Positions 34,060 to 40,449 of a stretch of DNA of 64,000 bases are shown one piece after another. Positions within the stretch are counted from its first letter, which is position 1; every line of letters starts with the position of its first letter. The DNA lies in contig DPHV01000024.1 of NCBI GenBank assembly GCA_003521625.1, positions 300,815-364,814 on the forward strand, in the 5' to 3' direction. The notes beneath the pieces are model-generated. The model was not told the origin of the DNA. It ran no database searches and saw nothing but the letters and a program-made list of their open reading frames with translations. Source of the stretch: Ruminococcus sp. Lineage in GTDB: Bacteria > Bacillota > Clostridia > Oscillospirales > Acutalibacteraceae. Both the position numbers and the translations under genes were made by a program.

Positions 34060-34773
34060 TCAATCTCTGCTGTTTACGAGTGTACCGATGTTCTCACCGC
34101 ACACTGCTTTGAAAATATTGTCGGGATTTTCTATGCTGAAAACTAGAATCGGAATGTTGTTGTCCTTACAAAGTGATGCTGCTGTGCTGTCCATAACTGC
34201 AAGGTCTTTGTTCAATACCTCGTGGAATGATACGGTATCGTACTTTACGGCATCGGGATTTGTCTTTGGATCGCTGTCATAGACACCGTCAACCATTGTA
34301 GCCTTCATAATTACGTCAGCTTCAATTTCAGCGGCACGAAGAGCTGCGGCTGTATCTGTGCTGAAGAACGGATTACCTGTTCCACATCCGAAAATTACTA
34401 CTCTGCCCTTTTCAAGATGACGGATAGCTTTGTTTCTGATGTAAGGCTCTGCAACCTGACGCATATTAATTGCGGTCTGTACTCTTACGTCAACGCCGAG
34501 CTGTTCAAGAGCGTCGCAAACGCCGAGAGCGTTTATTGCAGTCGCAAGCATTCCCATATGGTCAGCTCTTGTTCTGTCCATTTCGCCCGAGCTTCTGCCT
34601 CGCCAGAAGTTGCCGCCGCCTACTACGATTGCTACCTCTACGCCTGCTTCAACGCATTTTTTTATAGGTTCGCAGAATTTAAGTACTGTATCAAAATCAA
34701 TTCCGCTTTTCATTTCGCCTGCAAGCGATTCACCTGAAAGCTTTAATAAAATTCTCTTATATTTTGGTTGCAT
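34060..34773 (-). CDS. pyrH: UMP kinase
   Basis: PyrH phosphorylates UMP to UDP for nucleic acid and wall-sugar synthesis. The 237-residue amino-acid-kinase-fold protein contains ILLKLSGESLAG, VVGGGNFWRGR and the GCGTGNPFFSTDTAAALRA segment of bacterial hexameric UMP kinases. The ATG at 34773 (MQPKYK) is chosen because GGGGTG precedes it by 6 bp; a GTG three codons upstream is part of that site. First gene of the pyrH-to-polC series. Confidence 0.96.
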   Translation of the reverse strand: MQPKYKRILLKLSGESLAGEMKSGIDFDTVLKFCEPIKKCVEAGVEVAIVVGGGNFWRGRSSGEMDRTRADHMGMLATAINALGVCDALEQLGVDVRVQTAINMRQVAEPYIRNKAIRHLEKGRVVIFGCGTGNPFFSTDTAAALRAAEIEADVIMKATMVDGVYDSDPKTNPDAVKYDTVSFHEVLNKDLAVMDSTAASLCKDNNIPILVFSIENPDNIFKAVCGENIGTLVNSRD

Positions 34774-34822
34774 AATTAACACCCCATTGTAAATTATAGT
34801 TACTAATATAATACAATAAAAC

Positions 34823-34848
34823 GCCTGTTTTGTAAAGGCAAAACAGGC
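34823..34848 (-). terminator. Intrinsic terminator near pyrH start, upstream side
   Basis: A perfect 10-bp stem (GCCTGTTTTG/CAAAACAGGC, 34823-34832 and 34839-34848) is followed leftwards by GTTTTATTGT. It lies about 50 bp past the stop of the amino acid ABC transporter ATPase gene and separates that operon from pyrH. Confidence 0.85.
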
Positions 34849-34896
34849 ATTAATTTATTGAATGATTAAATTATAAGTAAACAACAAAGAAAAATA

Positions 34897-35637
34897 TTAA
34901 AGTACCTTTGACAAAAAGTCTTTCAATCGCTGATTCTTCGGGTTTTCGAAAAATTCTTTCGGTTCTCCCTGTTCAACGATTACACCGTTGTCAACAAATA
35001 CAACACTTGTGCCGACCTCACGTGCAAAGCCCATTTCGTGGGTAACAACTACCATTGTCATACCATCTTTTGCAAGCTGCTTCATTACCTCAAGCACCTC
35101 TCCTACCATTTCGGGGTCAAGTGCGCTTGTAGGCTCGTCAAACAGCATTACATCAGGCTCCATACACAAAGCACGAACGATTGCAATTCTCTGTTTCTGA
35201 CCGCCGGAAAGCTGTGAGGGATATGCAGTGGCTCTGTCGGCAAGCCCTACTCTTTCGAGCAGTTCCATTGCCCTTTTTTCAGCTTCCGGCTTGCTTTTTT
35301 TGAGAAGCTTAATCGGTCCTAAAGTGAGGTTTTTCAAAACAGTCATATGCGGAAAAAGATTGAACTGCTGAAAAACCATACCCATTTTCTGCCTGTGAAT
35401 ATTTATATTTACAGACGGGTCGGTGATATCAGTTCCTTCAAAATAGATTTTTCCGCCTGTAGGCTCTTCAAGTCTGTTAAGACAACGCAGAAAAGTGGAT
35501 TTGCCCGAGCCTGACGCACCGATTACAACCATTACGTCGCCCTTATGAATTTCAGCGTTGATACCTTTGAGAACGTCAACATCGTCAAATGACTTACAGA
35601 GGTTGTCAACCTTTATCAAAACATTATCAGTGGTCAC
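34897..35637 (-). CDS. Polar amino acid ABC transporter, ATP-binding protein
   Basis: This cytoplasmic ATPase subunit belongs to the GlnQ/HisP-type importers. The 246-residue protein has Walker A GASGSGKST (40-48), LSGGQKQRIAIVRAL, and Walker B VMLFDEPTSALDPE. The start is a GTG at 35637, overlapping the permease stop by 11 bp, with AGGAGG inside the permease gene as ribosome binding site. It forms a complete importer with the two genes upstream. A terminator follows. Confidence 0.95.
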   Translation of the reverse strand: MTTDNVLIKVDNLCKSFDDVDVLKGINAEIHKGDVMVVIGASGSGKSTFLRCLNRLEEPTGGKIYFEGTDITDPSVNINIHRQKMGMVFQQFNLFPHMTVLKNLTLGPIKLLKKSKPEAEKRAMELLERVGLADRATAYPSQLSGGQKQRIAIVRALCMEPDVMLFDEPTSALDPEMVGEVLEVMKQLAKDGMTMVVVTHEMGFAREVGTSVVFVDNGVIVEQGEPKEFFENPKNQRLKDFLSKVL

Positions 35638-36358
35638 TGCTGCGCAGCCTCCTCTCGAGCTTTTTGAGCAGGAATGTCAGAATAAGAACAATTACAAGAT
35701 AAATCAGTGCAACTGCAATAAGCGGAAAAAATGCCTCATATGTACGTGAACGAATGAGGTTGCCGACATATGTCAAATCCTGAATTGCAACATAGCCTGC
35801 TACAGAGGTTTCCTTTACAAGGACGATAAATTCGTTGCCGAGAGCAGGGAGTATGTTTTTGAACGCCTGCGGAATAATTACGTGTATCATAGTACTTTTA
35901 TAGTCAAATCCGAGCGAACGGCTAGCCTCAAACTGACCTTTGTCAATTGACATAATTCCCGAACGCACAATCTCGGCAACGTATGCGCCTGAATTGATAC
36001 CAAACGAGATTATAGCCGCAATTATTCCGTCACGTGAGGACGCAAAGACTATAAAATACATAATCATAAGCTGAATAACTACAGGAGTTCCTCTGATTAC
36101 GGTTATGTAGATATTACAGATAAAATTAACTATCTTTAAAATATAATCGCCGAAGCTTCTGCACTTTTTGCCCGACAAATTCATATCATAGGTTGAACGG
36201 ATTATTGCAATTAAAAATCCGATTGCAATACCTATTGCTGCCGCAAAAAGAGTGATTTCAACGGTAACAAGAAGTCCGTTAAGAAGCTGAACCCAGCGGT
36301 CGTCAGTAATAAAGGTCTTTACAAAGCTTTGATAAAGACCGTTAAAAAAATCCTGCAT
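35627..36358 (-). CDS. Polar amino acid ABC transporter, permease
   Basis: This 243-residue integral membrane subunit of the HisM/GlnP family has an N-terminal extension followed by about five helices. The ATPase-contact loop is EIVRSGIMSIDKGQFEASRS, with the conserved GQxEA. A single permease gene suggests a homodimeric pore. The gene follows the binding-protein gene after a hairpin-bearing gap, which commonly lowers expression of permease relative to binding protein. Confidence 0.95.
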   Translation of the reverse strand: MQDFFNGLYQSFVKTFITDDRWVQLLNGLLVTVEITLFAAAIGIAIGFLIAIIRSTYDMNLSGKKCRSFGDYILKIVNFICNIYITVIRGTPVVIQLMIMYFIVFASSRDGIIAAIISFGINSGAYVAEIVRSGIMSIDKGQFEASRSLGFDYKSTMIHVIIPQAFKNILPALGNEFIVLVKETSVAGYVAIQDLTYVGNLIRSRTYEAFFPLIAVALIYLVIVLILTFLLKKLERRLRSSDH

Positions 36359-36380
36359 AACAAAAATCCTTTAAATAATC

Positions 36381-36410
36381 ACAGCCGACAACGAAATCGT
36401 CATCGGCTGT
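36381..36410 (-). promoter_or_regulatory. Hairpin between binding-protein and permease genes
   Basis: ACAGCCGA (36381-36388) pairs with TCGGCTGT (36403-36410), and an inner ACG/CGT pair adds stability. No T-run follows on the minus strand, so this is probably a 3'-end-protecting or partial-attenuation structure that favours the binding-protein message. Confidence 0.6.
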
Positions 36411-36421
36411 AAAGTTAAATT

Positions 36422-37255
36422 TTATTCCTTAACAATAATAACCTGCTTAGCCGTTGTGTAAGAATCAGTAAAGTTAATAGCTTCCTTTCTTTCGTCGGTA
36501 ACTGTCATACCTGCCATACCGAAATCAGCCTTACCTGACTGAACTGCTGTGATGATTGAATCAAAATCCATATCGTCAATTACAAGCTTATAGCCGAGCT
36601 TATCGCAGATAGCCTGGGCAATCATTGCGTCAATACCGACAACCTTGTCACCCTCATAGTACTCATAGGGTTCAAAGAATGCGTTTGTAGCCATATGAAG
36701 CTCGCCGTTTTTGTACTCTGTGCCGTCGGGTGTTTCGTAGGGTGATTTGCCCTTTGTATCGTCGCCGATGTAGTTCTTAATTATGCTGTCAACTGTGCCG
36801 TCTTTTTTGAGGTCGGCAAGTGCAGTGTTGAACTTTTCTGTAAGATCGTTATTATCCTTTGCAATGCAGATTGCGTAGTCTTCTTCTGCAAAAGGCTCGT
36901 CAAGAATCTTAAGTCCTTTGTTTGCCGCTACAAAAGCCTTTGCAGGCTCGTTGTCGATAATTACGCAGTCAACCTTGCCCTGTGTGAGAGCCAGAACAGC
37001 GTCAGCACCCTTGTTGAAACGCTCAATTGTAGAGCCTTCTTCTTCGTAGTCAGAAGCGTAGATGTCACCTGTTGTACCTAGCTGAACACCGATTTTCGCA
37101 CCCTTAAGGTCATCAATTGAAGCTACTGTCTTTGTGTCAGCAGAAGAAGCCTGTGAGCTTGTGTCTGAACTTGAAGAACCGCCGCAGGCTGAAAGTGCCA
37201 GAGCAGTTGTACAGAGCATTGCCGCTGTGAGTACGATTGATAAAATCTTTTTCAT
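36422..37255 (-). CDS. Polar amino acid ABC transporter, substrate-binding lipoprotein
   Basis: This 277-residue extracellular solute-binding protein of family 3 has a lipoprotein signal peptide ending LSAC (Cys24) and a Ser-rich linker. The two-lobed binding domain includes LKGAKIGVQLGTTGDIYAS and GVKGIDAMIAQAI-like segments (here VVGIDAMIAQAICDKLGY). The ligand, such as glutamine, cystine or arginine, cannot be told from sequence by eye. First gene of the importer, with a GAGAGG ribosome binding site and a good promoter upstream. Confidence 0.94.
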   Translation of the reverse strand: MKKILSIVLTAAMLCTTALALSACGGSSSSDTSSQASSADTKTVASIDDLKGAKIGVQLGTTGDIYASDYEEEGSTIERFNKGADAVLALTQGKVDCVIIDNEPAKAFVAANKGLKILDEPFAEEDYAICIAKDNNDLTEKFNTALADLKKDGTVDSIIKNYIGDDTKGKSPYETPDGTEYKNGELHMATNAFFEPYEYYEGDKVVGIDAMIAQAICDKLGYKLVIDDMDFDSIITAVQSGKADFGMAGMTVTDERKEAINFTDSYTTAKQVIIVKE

Positions 37256-37293
37256 AAAAATACCTCTCTTTTATTTTATTATTTGATATAAAC

Positions 37294-37322
37294 AATATAT
37301 AATATGATAATATAATATTCAA
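37294..37322 (-). promoter_or_regulatory. Promoter of the amino acid importer operon
   Basis: Reading leftwards, TTGAAT (37317-37322) and TATATT (37294-37299) are separated by 17 bp, about 40 bp before the binding-protein start. The region is very AT-rich. Confidence 0.6.
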
Positions 37323-37419
37323 AAAAAATCAAGTAATTATGCCAAAATTCAATGAAAAACATTATAAAAATTCGTAATTGGCGGAAATTTATAAATTTTT
37401 TATATAATTTTATAATTAT

Positions 37420-37448
37420 TTGACATAACGTGGAAGATAATATAAAAT
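37420..37448 (+). promoter_or_regulatory. Promoter of the corA-like gene
   Basis: A perfect TTGACA (37420-37425) and TAAAAT (37443-37448) with a 17-bp spacer lie 18 bp before the start codon. Confidence 0.6.
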
Positions 37449-37466
37449 ATAAATGAGGTGTTCGTT

Positions 37467-38378
37467 ATGAAATACTGCATTATTGAAGGCAGACTTGCTG
37501 AATTTGATGAAAATAAAAACAGCGAAGCCATTGTTGAAACGGTAGTATATTCAAAGGGTGAAATTCCGCAAATAAATGATAAAGAAAAGCAGTCATTGCT
37601 TAACAATATCTTTACAGGAACACATTCGAGATTTGAAAGCTACAACAACTGCGACGTAATCTGTCTTAATCTTATTGACATTGAGAAATACACAAACGAG
37701 CATATTCCCGTTTATGTTATTCTTGATAAGAACAAAATTTCGTTTTATACGACTGAGCCTGACTATGTTGAAGGAATGTTCAGAAAAATTATGCACGAAC
37801 CTACGCAGAATATCACAACTGACTGTTTACTGTATCACTTTATGAATAAGCTGATTTTCGGCGACCTTGTTCATCTTGAGGAGATTGAAAGAAAGCTTTC
37901 TGCTCTTGAAACTAACGCTTTTTCCGGCTGTACCGACAAAACATTTTCAAAGCAGATTCTGAACATAAAGAAACATCTTATGTGGATTGAGCTTTATTAC
38001 GAGCAACTTCTGAATCTTATTGCTGACATTATGCACAATGAAAACGGATTTTTATGTGAAAGCACGATAAAGAGCTTCAATATGCTTGACAGTAAAATTG
38101 ACAGACTAGACGCTAAAACCGAGCATCTGTTAAATTACGCTTCTGAAATTAGAAGTGCATATCAGGCTGAGGTTGACTTACAATTGAACAAATCAATGAA
38201 GGTGCTTACGGTGATTTCGGTGATTATTCTTCCGCTTACGCTGATTGTCGGATGGTTTGGAATGAACTTACAGATGCCGGAGTACACTTATGCATACAGT
38301 TACCCAATTCTTATAGTTGTTTGCATTGCTATTGTAGTGGGATTAATAGCTTTTTTCAAAAAAAATAAGTGGTTTTAA
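37467..38378 (+). CDS. CorA-like divalent cation transporter
   Basis: The 303-residue protein has a large N-terminal cytoplasmic domain rich in helices (long helix about 120-240) and two C-terminal membrane segments (about 238-260 and 272-292). The CorA signature Gly-Met-Asn lies at the end of the first (WFGMNLQMPEY), and a basic tail (KKNKWF) follows. This is the standard pentameric Mg2+/Co2+ channel layout. Actual ion preference is not visible. The ATG at 37467 is chosen because GAGGTG precedes it by 6 bp. Single-gene unit with its own promoter. Confidence 0.9.
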   Translation: MKYCIIEGRLAEFDENKNSEAIVETVVYSKGEIPQINDKEKQSLLNNIFTGTHSRFESYNNCDVICLNLIDIEKYTNEHIPVYVILDKNKISFYTTEPDYVEGMFRKIMHEPTQNITTDCLLYHFMNKLIFGDLVHLEEIERKLSALETNAFSGCTDKTFSKQILNIKKHLMWIELYYEQLLNLIADIMHNENGFLCESTIKSFNMLDSKIDRLDAKTEHLLNYASEIRSAYQAEVDLQLNKSMKVLTVISVIILPLTLIVGWFGMNLQMPEYTYAYSYPILIVVCIAIVVGLIAFFKKNKWF

Positions 38379-38386
38379 ATTAGTAC

Positions 38387-38415
38387 TTGATTTTTTGAAA
38401 TATATTTGTTATAAT
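38387..38415 (+). promoter_or_regulatory. tRNA-Ser promoter
   Basis: TTGATT (38387-38392), a 17-bp spacer and a perfect TATAAT (38410-38415) end 14 bp before the mature tRNA start. Confidence 0.85.
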
Positions 38416-38429
38416 AGTCAGCGGTGTTT

Positions 38430-38522
38430 GGAGAGATGTCCGAGCTGGCCGAAGGAGCATGATTGGAAATCATGTGTACGGTAATCACCGTACCAGGGGT
38501 TCGAATCCCCTTCTCTCCGCCA
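38430..38522 (+). tRNA. tRNA-Ser (anticodon GGA)
   Basis: This 93-nt class II tRNA has acceptor stem GGAGAGA/TCTCTCC, anticodon stem CATGATT-GGA-AATCATG, and a long variable arm (GTACGGT...ACCGTAC). The T arm is GGGGTTCGAATCCCC, and the 3' CCA is encoded. Anticodon GGA reads UCC and UCU serine codons. It has its own promoter and a strong terminator. Confidence 0.97.
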
Positions 38523-38528
38523 AAGAAA

Positions 38529-38578
38529 ACGCAGTTTTAAAACTTAACTTTTAGTTTTAGAACTGCGTTAGTTTTTTT
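38529..38578 (+). terminator. tRNA-Ser terminator (copy 1)
   Basis: A 15-pair stem (38529-38543 with 38554-38568, one G-U pair) starting ACGCAGTTTT is followed by TTAGTTTTTTTA. Its stem ends and the downstream TTTTTTTATCGG are repeated at 38822-38880. Confidence 0.9.
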
Positions 38579-38707
38579 ATCGGGGTTTCGAAGCCGAGCG
38601 TTAAGAAAACAGTCCTGTGGACTGTTTTTAGCGAGGAGCGTTGCTGAAAGTTTTAGACTATACACGCCGAAACAAGCGATATGAAAGTTTTATGAAGATG
38701 AAACGTA

Positions 38708-38721
38708 CCTTCTCTCCGCCA
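38708..38721 (+). repeat. 14-bp copy of the tRNA-Ser 3' end
   Basis: CCTTCTCTCCGCCA at 38708-38721 is identical to tRNA positions 38509-38522, which are the T-arm edge, acceptor strand, discriminator and CCA. No other part of the tRNA is present before it. Such repeats are typical of tRNA-targeted integration (att sites) or unequal recombination. Confidence 0.7.
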
Positions 38722-38724
38722 GTC

Positions 38725-38771
38725 GAGTGCCTCGACACGCAAATCGCGTATCGGGGTGCTCTTTATTTTTT
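38725..38771 (+). terminator. Terminator behind the tRNA 3'-end copy
   Basis: GAGTGCCTCGA (38725-38735) pairs with TCGGGGTGCTC (38751-38761) including three G-U pairs. An inner ACGC/GCGT (38737-38740 and 38746-38749) extends the stem. TTTATTTTTT follows. Confidence 0.75.
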
Positions 38772-38821
38772 AAGTTAATTTCTCGCGTCAGAAAAGACAT
38801 CTTATATTCAATTGATATATT

Positions 38822-38874
38822 AAACGCAGTTTTTTAAGATTAGCAATAATCAAAAGAACTGCGTTTATTTTTTT
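38822..38874 (+). terminator. Terminator resembling tRNA-Ser terminator (copy 2)
   Basis: The stem AAACGCAGTT/AACTGCGTTT (38822-38831 and 38857-38866), extended by TTTT/AAAA-type pairs, is followed by ATTTTTTTATCGG. Outer stem and tail match the terminator at 38529-38578 while the loop differs, indicating duplication and drift. On the minus strand it lies past the S4-protein stop and may also act there. Confidence 0.75.
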
Positions 38875-38889
38875 ATCGGCTAAAAAAAA

Positions 38890-39132
38890 TCACACAACAG
38901 CTTCGTACATTGTATCGGCGTCTTCCTTGCGGACAACCTCTTTAACCTCGGTTACTTTTACCTTGACGCTTCTTGCGCCGAGTGTGATTTCAATTATATC
39001 GCCTGTTTTCACGTCATAAGAAGCACGTGCCGCTTTGCCGTTTACTGTAACTTTTCCTGCGTCACACGCTTCGTTTGCTACCGTTCTGCGCTTTATAAGG
39101 CGTGATACCTTTAAATATTTATCAAGTCGCAT
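38890..39132 (-). CDS. S4-domain RNA-binding protein, RqcP/YabO-like
   Basis: This 80-residue protein is essentially one S4 domain, with RLDKYLKVSRLIKRRTVA at the start and GKVTVNGKAAR in the middle. It matches RqcP (YabO) of Firmicutes, which helps RqcH add alanine tails to stalled nascent chains on 50S subunits. The function is transferred from that family. Gene order yabM-mazG-HU-yabO here agrees with the Bacillus yabM-yabN-yabO neighbourhood. The AGAGGTG ribosome binding site sits 5 bp before the ATG. It is separated from HU by a terminator and an inverted-repeat element, so it may be expressed independently. Confidence 0.87.
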   Translation of the reverse strand: MRLDKYLKVSRLIKRRTVANEACDAGKVTVNGKAARASYDVKTGDIIEITLGARSVKVKVTEVKEVVRKEDADTMYEAVV

Positions 39133-39145
39133 AAATTCACCTCTT

Positions 39146-39211
39146 TAATACTAATTCCTGATAGAAAGTAGACTGCAAAGATTGTCTGCTTTTTATTAGG
39201 TATTAGAATAA
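39146..39211. repeat. 66-bp imperfect inverted repeat related to the 227-385 element
   Basis: The ends TAATACTAATTCCTGATAGA and the reverse complement of the right end (TTATTCTAATACCTAATAAA) agree at about 18 of 23 positions. They share the ATACTAAT-CCT-AT core with the element at 227-385. An inner AGAC/GTCT pair makes the whole a long hairpin. It lies between the HU terminator and the RqcP-like gene, so it may carry or disturb that gene's promoter. Confidence 0.5.
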
Positions 39212-39220
39212 TATTTGCTA

Positions 39221-39260
39221 AAACAAAAGAGCCGTGTTGACAAAAGTCAACTGCGGCTCT
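39221..39260 (-). terminator. Terminator after the HU gene
   Basis: On the minus strand AGAGCCG pairs with CGGCTCT and GTTGAC with GTCAAC around a TTTT loop (39228-39260, small internal loop). TTTTGTTTTAG follows. Confidence 0.85.
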
Positions 39261-39275
39261 GACAAACAAACTAAA

Positions 39276-39551
39276 TTACTTGTTTACGATATCCTTGAAG
39301 CCTTTGCCTGCCTTGAATGCAGGAACCTTTGAAGCAGGAATCTCGATTGTGTTACCTGTTCTGGGGTCACAACCTGTTCTTGCATTTCTCTGGCGCTGCT
39401 CAAATGTACCGAAGCCTGTGAGCTGAATCTTGTCGCCCTCTGCAACAGCTTTGATGATTGTGTCAATTGTAGCGTTAAGAGCCTTTTCAGCATCTTTCTT
39501 TGAAAGACCACTCTGCTCTGCAACTGCAGCAATGAGTTCTGTTTTTTTCAT
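39276..39551 (-). CDS. hup: HU family DNA-binding protein
   Basis: This is a nucleoid-associated protein that bends and compacts DNA. The 91-residue sequence is a full HU: MKKTELIAAVAEQSGLSKKD, the GFGTFEQRQRNARTG flank of the beta arm, the tip NTIEIPA, and the closing PAFKAGKGFKDIV. It lies 15 bp after mazG and is followed by its own terminator. A gene this highly expressed probably has an additional promoter inside mazG, which I could not locate. Confidence 0.96.
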   Translation of the reverse strand: MKKTELIAAVAEQSGLSKKDAEKALNATIDTIIKAVAEGDKIQLTGFGTFEQRQRNARTGCDPRTGNTIEIPASKVPAFKAGKGFKDIVNK

Positions 39552-39566
39552 TTTAGAAAACCTCCA

Positions 39567-40379
39567 TTAATTATCCTTATTTAATATTTTAACTTCATCC
39601 CAAAGGGAATCAAGTACCGAAAGTGATGCCGTTTTCATATCTATGCCTCGTTCATTTGCAAGGGCTTCAACTTTAGAAAAACGGTCTGTAAATTTGTCAC
39701 AGGCATCGTAAAGTGCATGCTCGCTGTCAATGTCAAGAAATCTTGCAACATTTACAGCTGAAAACAAAACGTCGCCAAGCTCTTCACGTTGATTCTTCTT
39801 GTTGCCTGACTCAACAGCAATTTTAAGTTCGTTACATTCCTCAAAAAGCTTATCAAGTGCACCGTCAACATTGTCCCAGTCAAAACCAACCTTTGCAGCC
39901 TTTTGCTGGATTTTAGTACTTCTCATAAGCGAAGGTAAAGCTTTTGAAACGCTGTTCATAGCCTGCGTCTGTGATTTCTGGGACTTTGTCTTCATTTTGA
40001 TTGCATCCCAGTTTTTAAGCACCTGTTCGGTTGTGTCAGCATCAACACTGCCGAATACGTGCGGATGACGTATAATCAGCTTCTTACAGATTCCGTCGCA
40101 CACATCATCAATTGTAAAGCTGTTTTTTTCGCTTTCAATCTCACTGTGGAGTGCAACCTGCAAAAGCACATCGCCGAGTTCTTCCTTTAAAAGCTCTGTA
40201 TCTTCAGTATCAATAGCTTCTATAGCTTCATAAGTTTCCTCGATGAAGTTTGCACGAATAGACTTGTGCGTCTGTTCTCTGTCCCAAGGACAGCCGCCGG
40301 GTGAACGAAGAATTTTAACTATTTCAACAAGGTCGTTAAAATTGTAATTCTCTTTTTCTTTAAAGTCCATTTCATACAT
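39567..40379 (-). CDS. mazG: MazG family nucleoside triphosphate pyrophosphohydrolase
   Basis: MazG hydrolyses NTPs or dNTPs and so guards nucleotide pools. The 270-residue protein has two MazG domains: the first with CPWDREQTHKSIRANFIEET and ELGDVLLQVALHSEI (EExxE-type metal sites), the second with REELGDVLFSAVNVARFL. The Bacillus counterpart YabN has an added methyltransferase domain that is absent here. The start may be the ATG at 40379 or 40370 (MDFKEKE), and the latter has GGAG at better spacing. Promoter hexamers lie very close upstream. Confidence 0.93.
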   Translation of the reverse strand: MYEMDFKEKENYNFNDLVEIVKILRSPGGCPWDREQTHKSIRANFIEETYEAIEAIDTEDTELLKEELGDVLLQVALHSEIESEKNSFTIDDVCDGICKKLIIRHPHVFGSVDADTTEQVLKNWDAIKMKTKSQKSQTQAMNSVSKALPSLMRSTKIQQKAAKVGFDWDNVDGALDKLFEECNELKIAVESGNKKNQREELGDVLFSAVNVARFLDIDSEHALYDACDKFTDRFSKVEALANERGIDMKTASLSVLDSLWDEVKILNKDN

Positions 40380-40384
40380 CTCCG

Positions 40385-40413
40385 ATTATACACTAATAGT
40401 AAGTCAAAATCAA
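40385..40413 (-). promoter_or_regulatory. Promoter in front of mazG-HU, overlapping an inverted repeat
   Basis: Reading leftwards, TTGATT (40408-40413), a 17-bp spacer and TATAAT (40385-40390) form a near-consensus promoter. The -35 region lies within an inverted repeat AGTCAAAAT/ATTTTGACT (40402-40410 and 40426-40434). The predicted start point falls almost at the first mazG ATG, giving a leaderless or very short-leader message. Confidence 0.55.
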
Positions 40414-40449
40414 GCCTTTTAATACTATTTTGACTCGTACCTTTCTATT

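Larger units (their letters stand above)
38523..38889 (+). other. Non-coding block after tRNA-Ser
   Basis: These 367 bp have no convincing reading frame. In order they hold a terminator, a perfect hairpin (AAAACAGTCC-TGT-GGACTGTTTT, 38606-38628), an unexplained stretch to about 38707, a copy of the tRNA 3' end, a second terminator, and a third terminator closely resembling the first. The arrangement looks like a partial duplication of the tRNA locus or a decayed integration site. Confidence 0.6.

Noticed and set aside
38523..38889. A second complete tRNA gene after tRNA-Ser
   Set aside because: Only 14 bp of the 3' end are repeated; no D arm, anticodon arm or T arm precedes it.
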